A DNA stretch of 64,000 bases from Pseudobdellovibrio exovorus JSS. GTDB lineage: Bacteria; Bdellovibrionota; Bdellovibrionia; Bdellovibrionales; Bdellovibrionaceae. Where the stretch lies: NCBI RefSeq assembly GCF_000348725.1, contig NC_020813.1, positions 1,712,248 to 1,776,247 on the forward strand, given 5' to 3'. The translations under genes and the position numbers were made by a program. A model generated the notes under the pieces. That model made no database searches. It saw nothing but the letters and a program-made list of their open reading frames with translations, and was not told the DNA's origin. The stretch's first letter is position 1; the number at the start of each line of letters is the position of its first letter. This document shows, piece after piece, positions 55,501 to 63,410 of the stretch.

Positions 55501-55825
55501 CCTAATGACTTCATTTGCCTTGATCGCTGGTACACTTCCAATCGCGATTGGTCTAAATCCGGCATCAAGAACTCGTACCTCTATGGGTGTGGCGATTGTG
55601 GCCGGTGTTCTATTGTCTACAATCCTGACTCTGATCGTGGTTCCGGCTCTTTTCGTGTACGTAGATCGTTTCAGAGTGTGGGCTAATAATTATGGTGCCC
55701 GTTTCACTTCACACGAAAAATCTGGTGCTGCTCCAACAGCAAGTCAGCACCAAGAAGAGAAAGAAATCGAAACTGTTCAGCCGGCAATCGTTAACTCAAA
55801 TGCCTCTGAACCAACTGAGGCCTAG
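52592..55825 (+). CDS. RND-family (HAE1-type) efflux transporter
   Basis: 1077 residues, 12 membrane helices with two large periplasmic loops. First helix after SIKRPIFITSVII, the GLLIDDAIVVIENIYRR proton-relay helix 4 (DD pair), GVAGKNGILLVDF in helix 10-11, and PVDVRYSFAGDAENM. Exports hydrophobic compounds. No membrane-fusion adaptor is encoded in the operon, unusual for HAE1 pumps; one must come from elsewhere. C-terminal ~40 residues polar. Confidence 0.94.
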   Translation: MSLANVSIKRPIFITSVIIAILAAGIAGFKAMSVDLYPDVSIPVVSVQTVYPGAGPEEIENLISRPIEDNVSTISGIKRLTSRNLEGVSMVIVEFQSTVEAKDAEQQVRDKINLTKPNLPDDIEEPVIKKFDPADSPIMMLALSAKDIGDAKLYDIADRYVKPRLEQVNNVGAIEIVGGRKREVHVILDRQKLKAREISVGQVAAQIGASGENIPSGKVNKGDQELIFRGLGEFRSVPEVADTLVNLYGNEVPTRVADLGTVVDTLEDEKTRSFFEGDKVIVLQVFRQAGSNTLSVTDDIKKQLVKIEPELSQLEGTPQLQVVIDSSRVIRNNVADVYETIIIGIILTVITVFFFLGSMRSTLITALSLPVSLIGAFALMKFAGFSINVVSLLALTLAVGLLIDDAIVVIENIYRRMELGENSLEGAEKGTSEIQMAVFAITLVVIAVFVPVAMMTGIVGQFLKQFGLTVAISMAISLFVALTIIPMLAAYFGGDGHGAHGKQHKPHGLYEKTIGRMLRGFDRFQTWLENVYENMLEWSLRHTRLTIAGTFVVFALSIYTVAHVPSEFIPDDDSGEVAVTLELAPGASLDRTAQAVDEVNTIIKKNSDVEFSLVTIGGVYGEANKADILVKLKPTRKITSLMYRDQLRQELAGFVEEYNPIVKKYDTSGGMQAQPITLNLLSPNPEALAKAADQVFERLKNDPRVKDPNTNYRTGKPEMQVRLKPGAAKEYGINTSTMGVELRAQVEGLTTAKFREMGREYDVRVRLKDDQRDLQKDFKNIYVPNINRKLVRLSDIANGEVVAGPASIERQDRSRYVQLTASVAPGVGLSEVVNDLVKSMTTGDTKLPVDVRYSFAGDAENMQELAGSAVLAIIFGTLCVYLILASLYESFITPITILVALPLALSGAFLGLFITGKTINLFAILGLFMLIGVAGKNGILLVDFTKQLMDQGIDRTTALIRAGRTRLRPILMTSFALIAGTLPIAIGLNPASRTRTSMGVAIVAGVLLSTILTLIVVPALFVYVDRFRVWANNYGARFTSHEKSGAAPTASQHQEEKEIETVQPAIVNSNASEPTEA

Positions 55826-55840
55826 ATTAACCCCTAGGCC
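55819..55840. repeat. Hairpin at the RND/tetR junction
   Basis: GGCCTAG / CTAGGCC, 8-nt loop, overlapping the RND stop. No T-tract; may tune expression of the second tetR. Confidence 0.4.
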
Positions 55841-55851
55841 GAAAGGTTATT

Positions 55852-56487
55852 ATGAGTGCGGCAGATTTAAAGAAAAAAATTCTTAAGCCCACAAAGCGAG
55901 AAGCTTTAAAATGCGCCGCACTCAAATTGTTTTCTGAAAAAGGTTTTCACGCTGTCAGCACAAAAGAACTCAGCGAAAAAGCCAAAGCCAATATCAGTCT
56001 GATTTCATTTTATTTCGGTAGCAAAAAAGGTCTTTTACAAAATCTTTTTGAAGAATTAAGTCAGCATCAAATTTTCGATACAGATCGTCTTTTCTCTGGA
56101 CCGATCAACTCCCGTGAAGAGTTAGAACAAAAAACTTATAATTTTCTTAAAGAACTTACAGATTTTTTCTCGCAACACCATGAGCTTCTGATTTTATTCT
56201 TTTGTGAGCTAGAGCTTGAAAGCCAAGAGGCGCAGGATCTTTTTCCAAAAACATTTGTCGGACTTTATCAAAGCTTCATGGCTTTCTTAGAAAAGGCAAA
56301 ATCCCAAGGTTTGATCTCTGCAGAGACCGATATCGAGATTTTATCTTTGCGAACTATTTCGCCTATCTCTAGTCTACTAAGAAGTTTTAAATCCAGCAAA
56401 CAGCACTTCCATATCTCTTTGAAGAATCCTGAGTTTCGAGAAAAACTCATTGCCACTATCGCCAAAGATGTCGCTTATAAAAACTAG
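55852..56487 (+). CDS. TetR-family regulator, last gene of the efflux operon
   Basis: 211 residues. HTH KREALKCAALKLFSEKGFHAVSTKELSEKAKANISLISFYFGSKKGLLQ. C-terminal ligand domain differs from the other TetR (50349). AAAGG lies 8 nt before the ATG. 26 nt after RND. A second regulator of the pump, or of other genes. Ends overlapping the convergent sixA by 4 nt. Confidence 0.9.
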   Translation: MSAADLKKKILKPTKREALKCAALKLFSEKGFHAVSTKELSEKAKANISLISFYFGSKKGLLQNLFEELSQHQIFDTDRLFSGPINSREELEQKTYNFLKELTDFFSQHHELLILFFCELELESQEAQDLFPKTFVGLYQSFMAFLEKAKSQGLISAETDIEILSLRTISPISSLLRSFKSSKQHFHISLKNPEFREKLIATIAKDVAYKN

Positions 56488-56960
56488 AAAATATTGACGA
56501 GCTGATACTTCTTCTGATCTTTTTGGTACTTAATAACTACAATTGCACCTTTTTTGATTTTGATAAAATCAGTCTCTTTTTTAAAAATAGACTTCAGACA
56601 GTTACTTAGAAAAGGCTCGTGGGATACAGCGACCACACATTCTTCGCCTCTATCTTGTAACCACTTTAAAAACTCTATTGGATTCTTATCTGGTTCAATC
56701 AATGAATTACTTTCGATGAAGGCTTCTTTGAGTTCCAATCCTTCCAGCAAAATATCTAAGGTCTGTGCCGCACGTAGATAAGGGCTTGTAATAAATAGCT
56801 CCACCTCTTTGAATACCTTTTTATTTTTCTTTACCTGTTTACGAAACTCTTCTATTCCCTCTTCTGTCAGCGGTCGTTGAGCTTCTTTAATTTTCTTAAT
56901 AAGTGCCACTGCACGATCTAATGCCTTTGCATGACGTACAAAGATGAGCGTCTTTGTCAT
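56484..56960 (-). CDS. sixA: SixA-like phosphohistidine phosphatase
   Basis: 158 residues from MTKTLIFVRHAKALD (AGGGGAT upstream). Histidine phosphatase superfamily: RHA with the catalytic His, SPYLRAAQT, and SHEPFLSN. SixA removes phosphate from His of phosphotransfer proteins. Start 30 nt upstream is possible but less supported. Confidence 0.82.
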   Translation of the reverse strand: MTKTLIFVRHAKALDRAVALIKKIKEAQRPLTEEGIEEFRKQVKKNKKVFKEVELFITSPYLRAAQTLDILLEGLELKEAFIESNSLIEPDKNPIEFLKWLQDRGEECVVAVSHEPFLSNCLKSIFKKETDFIKIKKGAIVVIKYQKDQKKYQLVNIF

Positions 56961-57146
56961 TCTATCCCCTATTCCATCGAATATCGTCATCCATAGCCAC
57001 AGTCTTTATAGCTCTAAGACATAGAATCTTTCGGCAATCCATCCTCACGGATGAAAATCTGTCCCACAATGAAACGAAAATCTGTATCCCCTTAGAATCC
57101 GATGATTTTTTTAATTTACTCAATTCGAAATCCGATAAAAAGGTCT

Positions 57147-59747
57147 ATGCAATTCAGATATTTTCAATCACTTGTTTACGGGCTTGTCTTAACTGTGTTC
57201 TGTGGCGTTCTAGGTATGGCCTGTTGGTTTGATTTTAATGAAGATCATCGCACAACGACCTCTGTAACAGAAAGACTTCCTCAGTCTGTAGATCCCTCGT
57301 TATCTGAAGTGACTGTTTCATTTAAGCTGTCTGACAGTTTACCGGAAGCTATTCGCCTTCGTCTTTCGTCCCTGATTACGTCTACTTTTCCTCAAGTGAC
57401 AGAAAACAGTTGTCCGACAACATCGTCACGTCATTTACATCTACAGTTTGGTTATGTACCTGATGGACCAATTCAGTTGGCTGAAAAACGTGCCCTTAAA
57501 ACAAATGAGGGATTTATTATCAAAGCGCAAAAAGGACGTCTTCCCCACTGTCTGACTTTAGCCGCCGATGGAAAGGCCACCGAGCTTTCAGATTTTAAAT
57601 CCTCACGGGGTGCCAGCTATGGTGCCTACGCTGTCATGCAAGACTTGGGATTCCGTTTCTTACACCCACTTAAACCGCAGAATGACTCGGTCACTTTAGA
57701 TTTTTCCAAACTCGAAAAGCTTTCACGCACAGAAGAACCACGTTGGGAAACACGCGCTATGCATCTGCACACTATGCATCCTTTAGAACTCACCAACCTT
57801 GTCAATGGTTGGGGACTACGTGGCCCACAAGATCTACGCGGCTGGGAAGAGATGCTTCCCTATTGGACGTATTTCATGGAATGGATGACTGCACATAAGC
57901 AAAACGAAGTAGAGTGGATGTTACTTTGGTCGCCGAATGCAGGTACTTATAATCAAAGTGCCGAAAGACAAAACCGACTGAAGCGCCTGACAACTGTATC
58001 AAAAGATTGGGGTGTTGATGTTGGCGCCGTTACCCCTGTTCGCTTCGTTCAACAAAATGGATGGACCTTACTAAGAAATCACGAATCTCGTAAAGGTCAG
58101 CCGAATGAAGAGCGACAAAATATCAACGAAATTCTACACAATATCAATTGGCTTCTACAGGCTGGTTTCACCGCTATTGGCGGAGAACTCGGCGAAGGTG
58201 AATTCAGCAGTGCCCCTGCTGCTAATACAATCCAAGAACTCAATGCGATTGCAGATCATCTAGCCGCACAAAATCCAAAAGTTCCTTACCGCGTAAAAGT
58301 GCATGTCTCGCAGAAACAGTATGCCAAGGGTTACCAAGACCCTATGACAAGAAAAGACATCAATTTCAATTACCTGCCTCTTTATGCCAATTCAAATGTG
58401 GGTGTACTTCCACACACGATTCAGATTTATTCTTTAGATGATCCAGCCCCGACTTACGAAAATGAAAACTTCATGGATATGTTCCGCTTTATCAAAATGG
58501 CGGCCACAGGGGCTGTCGAAGGACGCCGTCGTGAAGTTCTATTTTATCCCGAAACTTCTTACTGGGTTTCTTATGATATTGATGTGCCTTTATTTCTACC
58601 CGTCTATGCCTACCGCCGCGTCCACGATTTGCGCTTGATCGCACGCGATGAAACTTCCGGAGAAATGAAACGGAAAAATGCGCATATTCACGGGCAAGTT
58701 ATTTTTTCTAGTGGTTGGGAATGGGGCTATTGGTTTAATGATGTGATCACAGCCGAGGCCGCGTGGAATCCACGTTTAAATGCAGCCAGTTCTGCTTTGG
58801 CTTTCCAAGAAATTATTCGTGACACTTTCCGCTTAGATGAAAAAGTCGATGGTCGCTCTAGTGGTCTAGCACAATTGATCTCGTCTATTTCTCAGAATCA
58901 ACATCGTCTTTTGATTTTAGGTCAGCATTCAAATGCTCGGCAGAACTCTATTGAGAAACGCAATGGCATGGCCTACATGGCCGGAGTCGATAGTTTTGAT
59001 GAAATCGGCATGTGGACCCGCGAGAACCTGCCTTCTCCGCTAAAGAATTCAGTACCTCTAACTCAGCCTAATAAATTTCGCGATGATTGGGCTTTCCAAT
59101 TCGCTCGCCCTTTTTATTTGAATGAAGCTAAATACAACTCTGAACTTAAGCCCTTATTAAGGGCCATGGCCAATACGTTTCAACAAGATGCTCAACGTAT
59201 ACAGGCATTCAAAGAACAAAAAATAATTAAAGGTCTTGAGTTTTTCTTACAAGAATTCACAGACGGAGCCCATATCAATTCATTAAGGGCCGCGTTTGTT
59301 TTTAATATTTATGAAGCCCGTCTAGCCCGTTCTAAAAATAAATCAGCGAATGAGATGAAGCCATTCTTCAACAGCCTTGATCGCTTGCTTCAAACAGGAC
59401 GACAAATCACAGACAGAAGAAAATCCCTTATTCCTATGCAGCCAGCCCACCAAAAACTAGTAACTGCATGGGAAGCCAACGACTCGCAAAACCCCACGGA
59501 CTATCGTTTTGGTTATCTGTGGACCGCTTACAATCTTTTCTACTGGCAACGCGAACTTAACAAACTCCGCTATGTCGAGGATGACAAATCCAATTTCTGT
59601 TATATGAATATTATTAAAGCTTCAGATCTGGAAGGTAAGGTCAATGGACCAACACAACAGGCAGAGGCCTTTGCACGTATGGCTCCGTACTTCCGCAGTT
59701 GTGCCACCATCCCGACTTCAGAACCCAATTTACAGCAAGGATGGTAG
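57147..59747 (+). CDS. Large exported protein with glycosidase-like features
   Basis: 866 residues from MQFRYF (57147); an upstream ATG at 57102 would add 15 residues. N-terminal hydrophobic segment with Cys in VLGMAC, perhaps a lipoprotein. Residues ~60-200 resemble the small N-terminal domain found before GH20/GH67-type barrels: SSRGASYGAYAVMQDLGFRFLHPL. A TIM-barrel-like middle follows (ETRAMHLHTMHPLEL, WLLQAGFTAIGGELGEGEFSS). Acidic residues in GGELGEGE could be catalytic. No named family. A surface enzyme attacking polymer sugars is plausible, not proven. Confidence 0.5.
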   Translation: MQFRYFQSLVYGLVLTVFCGVLGMACWFDFNEDHRTTTSVTERLPQSVDPSLSEVTVSFKLSDSLPEAIRLRLSSLITSTFPQVTENSCPTTSSRHLHLQFGYVPDGPIQLAEKRALKTNEGFIIKAQKGRLPHCLTLAADGKATELSDFKSSRGASYGAYAVMQDLGFRFLHPLKPQNDSVTLDFSKLEKLSRTEEPRWETRAMHLHTMHPLELTNLVNGWGLRGPQDLRGWEEMLPYWTYFMEWMTAHKQNEVEWMLLWSPNAGTYNQSAERQNRLKRLTTVSKDWGVDVGAVTPVRFVQQNGWTLLRNHESRKGQPNEERQNINEILHNINWLLQAGFTAIGGELGEGEFSSAPAANTIQELNAIADHLAAQNPKVPYRVKVHVSQKQYAKGYQDPMTRKDINFNYLPLYANSNVGVLPHTIQIYSLDDPAPTYENENFMDMFRFIKMAATGAVEGRRREVLFYPETSYWVSYDIDVPLFLPVYAYRRVHDLRLIARDETSGEMKRKNAHIHGQVIFSSGWEWGYWFNDVITAEAAWNPRLNAASSALAFQEIIRDTFRLDEKVDGRSSGLAQLISSISQNQHRLLILGQHSNARQNSIEKRNGMAYMAGVDSFDEIGMWTRENLPSPLKNSVPLTQPNKFRDDWAFQFARPFYLNEAKYNSELKPLLRAMANTFQQDAQRIQAFKEQKIIKGLEFFLQEFTDGAHINSLRAAFVFNIYEARLARSKNKSANEMKPFFNSLDRLLQTGRQITDRRKSLIPMQPAHQKLVTAWEANDSQNPTDYRFGYLWTAYNLFYWQRELNKLRYVEDDKSNFCYMNIIKASDLEGKVNGPTQQAEAFARMAPYFRSCATIPTSEPNLQQGW

Positions 59748-59762
59748 CACCTAAATCAAATC

Positions 59763-59780
59763 ACGCTATCCTGTAGCGAT
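59763..59780. terminator. Weak hairpin between convergent genes
   Basis: CGCTA / TAGCG with TCCTG loop, extended by AT pairs; no clear T-tract. Confidence 0.3.
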
Positions 59781-59783
59781 CCT

Positions 59784-60266
59784 CTAGAAGCGAAATCTGG
59801 CTCCGATGCCTGCATTTAAATGCACATCTGTACTCGGAGCCAAATCTAGCACTGGCACCAATTCACCAAATAATTCCAGATTAGGATTTGTCGTTAAGTA
59901 ATTAATGCCAATGGGGGCTCGAATTCCCACACGCGCTTTACCTCTATCACTGCCATCTGTAATATCACTGACGCGCGCGCCCAAACCATAATACAAATTT
60001 AACGGAGTCAGCTCACCAGCATTGAGCCTCCGTGCAGGATCAATCAAATAGTCCGCATGGATCGACATTCCCTTACGCCCATCAAAAGTGTAAGCCAAAG
60101 CCCCATCAATAGCGCGCCCGTTATCTAGGCGATATTTACCTGATATCCCAGTCAATGAACCCAAAATCACACCCAATTGCATCTCCTCTGCAAATGCTGA
60201 CGTCGAAAAAATAAGGACCAATAAACTTACGATCTTTCCAGCTCTCTTGCTGTAATGTTGAAACAT
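59784..60266 (-). CDS. Small outer-membrane beta-barrel-like protein
   Basis: 160 residues from MFQHYS (AAAGGTG before it); the longer frame adds 23 polar residues. Signal peptide to ~ SAFAEE. Mature part has alternating strands rich in Gly/Tyr and ends in the aromatic F (GIGARFRF), typical of barrels inserted by BAM. No family recognised. Confidence 0.6.
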   Translation of the reverse strand: MFQHYSKRAGKIVSLLVLIFSTSAFAEEMQLGVILGSLTGISGKYRLDNGRAIDGALAYTFDGRKGMSIHADYLIDPARRLNAGELTPLNLYYGLGARVSDITDGSDRGKARVGIRAPIGINYLTTNPNLELFGELVPVLDLAPSTDVHLNAGIGARFRF

Positions 60267-60422
60267 GCTGTTCACCTTTCGTTGTTTTCTTGACTCATTT
60301 GTAAGCGAGCAGTTTTTAATTGATTCAGAATTCATTTGATGAAATCTTCAAACTACGATTTTCAAAAAAAAATGTGATTACTTATTGATCAAAAATAAGC
60401 AAAAAGTCTGGTGGAGGTTGAA

Positions 60423-60794
60423 ATGGGTCTTAAAGTTTATGAATACAGCAAGTGCAGCACTTGTGTGAAAGCATTGAAATTCTTAGATACAAAAAAAGTT
60501 AAATATGAAAAGCTCCCTATCGTCGAACAGCCTCCCACATTGAAAGAACTGAAAACTATGCTGTCCTACTTAGAAGAACAAGGTGGAAGCTTCAAAAATC
60601 TTTTCAATACCTCAGGACAGCTTTATCGCGAGTTCGGTATATCAGATAAACTCAAGGCTGGTATGACAGAAACTGAAGCTTTAAAGTTACTAGCGGCGAA
60701 CGGAAAACTGATCAAGCGTCCCTTCATCTTAAGCGACAAAACTGGAACTGTGGGTTTTAAGGAAGATGTTTGGAAGAAGCTCTTTACGAAGTAA
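60423..60794 (+). CDS. ArsC/Spx-family thioredoxin-fold protein
   Basis: 123 residues from MGLKVYEY (GGAGG 5 nt upstream). CxxC at KCSTC near the N-terminus; LIKRPFIL matches the ArsC/Spx family end. YffB/ArsC-like; could be a glutathione/thioredoxin-dependent reductase. No ars genes nearby, so arsenate is not assumed. Confidence 0.82.
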   Translation: MGLKVYEYSKCSTCVKALKFLDTKKVKYEKLPIVEQPPTLKELKTMLSYLEEQGGSFKNLFNTSGQLYREFGISDKLKAGMTETEALKLLAANGKLIKRPFILSDKTGTVGFKEDVWKKLFTK

Positions 60795-60837
60795 TCTTAT
60801 AATCGAATTTGTAGTATCCATAGGATTGTGAAGCCGG

Positions 60838-60874
60838 ATACAGTCTTAGTTACTTTACTAGTTTAAGACTGTAT
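60838..60874. repeat. Hairpin at the 3' end of udk
   Basis: ATACAGTCTTA / TAAGACTGTAT, 15-nt loop that holds the udk stop codon. No T-tract; maybe an mRNA-end hairpin. Confidence 0.4.
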
Positions 60875-61503
60875 TCTTTCAACGCCTGATTGTAATCCCC
60901 TAAATCGTGAACAATCGTCTTCGCAAAAGCTTTTGATGGTTCAACAAATAGATCGTGCATCGGCTTTACTTGTTTCAGGAATTGCTCTTTCACACCTTCA
61001 GGTGTGCGGCCTCTTTCTTTCACGTCTCTTTCAAGGCGGCGCGAGTAGCGCAACTCTTCTGGGGTTTGAAAAAACACTAAGTCGTCAAAAAGATCACGCA
61101 CTTCTTGTGTATGGAAAATTAAAATCCCATCCACAATAATAATTTTTTTAGGAATGACTTCTAACGTTTCATTGCGTCTTTTATGAGTGGCAAAATCATA
61201 GGTGGGAATCTGCACAGACTCGCCCGCTTTAAGACGGCGCAGGCACTGGGCTAATAAAGAAAAATCAATACTATCGGGATGATCGAAATTAACAGCCCCA
61301 CCATCTTTGTCGAATCTGTGGGACTGATCGATATAGAAATTATCTTGGTAGACAATTTGACAAACACCTTCACCGTGTTGACGAGTTAACTCTTGTACTA
61401 GGGCTTCCGAGAAAAATGTCTTTCCCGAGCCACTGCCCCCCGCAACACCTAAAATGAATGGTCTGACTTGACTACTTGGTTTGATAAAGTCGGTCTCCTG
61501 CAT
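60850..61503 (-). CDS. udk: Uridine kinase
   Basis: 217 residues. Walker A GVAGGSGSGKT, FDHPDSIDF, PTYDFATHKR, RLERDVKERGRT. Phosphorylates uridine/cytidine, feeding pyrimidine salvage. The start overlaps the end of upp by 32 nt; the only Met available. Last gene of the uracil cluster. Confidence 0.9.
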   Translation of the reverse strand: MQETDFIKPSSQVRPFILGVAGGSGSGKTFFSEALVQELTRQHGEGVCQIVYQDNFYIDQSHRFDKDGGAVNFDHPDSIDFSLLAQCLRRLKAGESVQIPTYDFATHKRRNETLEVIPKKIIIVDGILIFHTQEVRDLFDDLVFFQTPEELRYSRRLERDVKERGRTPEGVKEQFLKQVKPMHDLFVEPSKAFAKTIVHDLGDYNQALKEYSLKLVK

Positions 61504-62104
61504 CGCCCAATCCTGGAACTAAATACCCAAGATCGTTTATTTCTTTTTCTATGTTTAAAGTAAAAATATCAACATCCGGATGAAAATGTCTAATTTTTTC
61601 AATAGCAAACTCACTACAAAGGATGGTTAAAATGCGTATTTTTTTCACTTCATAGCTTTTTAAGCGGTCAATCGCCGCAATCATCGTGTCTGCCGTTGAA
61701 ACCAAGGGGTCACACATGATGGCCATTTTACCTTTAATGTCCTCTGGCATCTTGAAATAATACTCAACTGTATTGTGAATAAACTTATCGCGATAGATTC
61801 CAATAAAGCCAGCAGAGGCGAAAGGAATCATGGAAAGGACAGCATCCAACATCCCATTTCCTGCACGCATAATCGAAACCACAACTGGTGCATTGGCAAT
61901 ACGTTGCACTTTCGTTTGTGCGATAGGTGTTTCAACCACCACATCCCGCATTTCATTCCAATCCCGCATCACTTCGTGAGCCAAGATACGACTGATTTCT
62001 TTTACTAGCTCACGGAACTCGCCCGAGCCTGTTTCTTTATCACGTAAATATCCCAATTTGTGTTGTAACAGGGGATGATCAATTACAATTACTTTTCCAG
62101 ACAT
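61472..62104 (-). CDS. upp: Uracil phosphoribosyltransferase
   Basis: 210 residues. PRPP-binding CDPLVSTADTMIAAI, and uracil-binding IVSIMRAGNGMLDA and the end YLVPGLGDAGDRLY. Makes UMP from uracil. GAGGAT lies a few nt before the ATG. In yeast the equivalent gene (URC6) belongs to the URC uracil-catabolic pathway, and here URC4- and URC1-like genes lie upstream. Confidence 0.95.
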   Translation of the reverse strand: MSGKVIVIDHPLLQHKLGYLRDKETGSGEFRELVKEISRILAHEVMRDWNEMRDVVVETPIAQTKVQRIANAPVVVSIMRAGNGMLDAVLSMIPFASAGFIGIYRDKFIHNTVEYYFKMPEDIKGKMAIMCDPLVSTADTMIAAIDRLKSYEVKKIRILTILCSEFAIEKIRHFHPDVDIFTLNIEKEINDLGYLVPGLGDAGDRLYQTK

Positions 62105-62122
62105 AAAATCCTCATCTTACTA

Positions 62123-62174
62123 TTTAGTCTTATAATTTAGTCTTACAGCTTAATCTTTCTACTTAATCCTACAG
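62123..62174. repeat. Four imperfect 13-nt repeats in the upp leader
   Basis: TTTAGTCTTA at 62123 and 62136, CTTAATCTTT at 62149, CTTAATCCTA at 62162: starts 13 nt apart. They sit between the URC4 stop and upp, covering most of the leader. Confidence 0.8.
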
Positions 62175-63401
62175 TTAAAAGACTGTTCCATCGCTTTGAA
62201 TGTTCAATGGCGGAGTCCCACCTGCTCGTTTTTGTTGAGCAATAAAGCGACCTGCCCACCATGTGCCTCCTTCAAGAACTTTTGCCAAAGGAAAGTCCTC
62301 AGCAGATTTGTTCAAAGCCTTCTGCACACGTTCCCCGATCATGTCTAATAGCAGAACTGTTAAAGCTCGCCATTCCACAATCAAATCCATGTCAGGAGTT
62401 AATGGCGTTTGGGCCGCTTCAGGATTTCGAAGTGTTAAAAGACCTGAGTCTAACATCAGTCCACCATTGCGGTATTCTGCAAGCCCTGTAAGCCCCTCTA
62501 CTTGAGTGACTTTGAAGCCCGCTTCTTCAATTGGCTCAATCAGTGAATAAGTCATCCACTGCGATAGTTTGTGAATAGGCACAAGACTTTCAAAACTACC
62601 TGCATCTCCTAATTGAGAGTGGCGCCAAACATCCCCAAGATTGACTCCATTTGCCGACAAACGCCCCGGCCAAATAACTCCTAGGCCATCCAATACTGCA
62701 CGGAAAATTTCTGTGGCAGGAATTGTTTGGCCACATTTCGCCGCTAAATAATCGACAATATTTCCCGGTCGCCCATCTTTAAAAATAGTGCGATTTTCCA
62801 TGGCCTTGCCTAGATTATTCAACAGCTGAACACGTCCTTCAACACCCACAAGAGGATTGCTATCAGAAACTTGAAAATACTTTTTCAAATCGGACGCCGT
62901 CACTTTCAATAAGCCCTCTTGATCAGCCTTCATAGAATAGCCATCCGAGCACATCACTCCGGAAGTGAACATGTAATAGCTTGCAACGCCTAGCCCCTCT
63001 GATCTAGCAAAACTTTTTTTTGTGCTTTCTTCTAAATACTTCCAATCCGCACCCGCGCCGGCATCTAACAATACCGATGTGATCACAAGATCTAATTGCG
63101 AACGCACGCGTTCCATTTTATCTGTGGGATCTAAAAGTGATCTGAATTTTTTTGCACGATCAATTTGTCCTGCACGAAAATGTCCCCATCTTGAGTGAAA
63201 TGGGATATTCAGATCAGGATAGTTTTGACGAATCACTGACAAAACATAGTCTACAGTTTCATCTAACTTTTCTGGGTGATATTCAAAGTGACCTTTACCT
63301 GACTCTGTCAGTTGTAAAATTTTTTGCGCGCGCTCACGAATGGCCGCTGGCGATAACAAATAATTCACTTGTTTTTCTGTCAAATTCAAATTCTGACTCA
63401 T
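62175..63401 (-). CDS. URC4-like protein (DUF1688)
   Basis: 408 residues. Matches the DUF1688 family: YLLSPAAIRERAQKIL at the start, PFHSRWGHFRAGQIDR, RPGNIVDYLAAKCG, WAGRFIAQQKRAGGTPPL at the end. URC4 (urg3 in Aspergillus) is required for the GTP-cyclohydrolase-II-linked uracil degradation pathway, exact reaction not certain. Directly downstream of the URC1-like gene (9-nt gap). Confidence 0.88.
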   Translation of the reverse strand: MSQNLNLTEKQVNYLLSPAAIRERAQKILQLTESGKGHFEYHPEKLDETVDYVLSVIRQNYPDLNIPFHSRWGHFRAGQIDRAKKFRSLLDPTDKMERVRSQLDLVITSVLLDAGAGADWKYLEESTKKSFARSEGLGVASYYMFTSGVMCSDGYSMKADQEGLLKVTASDLKKYFQVSDSNPLVGVEGRVQLLNNLGKAMENRTIFKDGRPGNIVDYLAAKCGQTIPATEIFRAVLDGLGVIWPGRLSANGVNLGDVWRHSQLGDAGSFESLVPIHKLSQWMTYSLIEPIEEAGFKVTQVEGLTGLAEYRNGGLMLDSGLLTLRNPEAAQTPLTPDMDLIVEWRALTVLLLDMIGERVQKALNKSAEDFPLAKVLEGGTWWAGRFIAQQKRAGGTPPLNIQSDGTVF

Positions 63402-63410
63402 ACTTAATTC

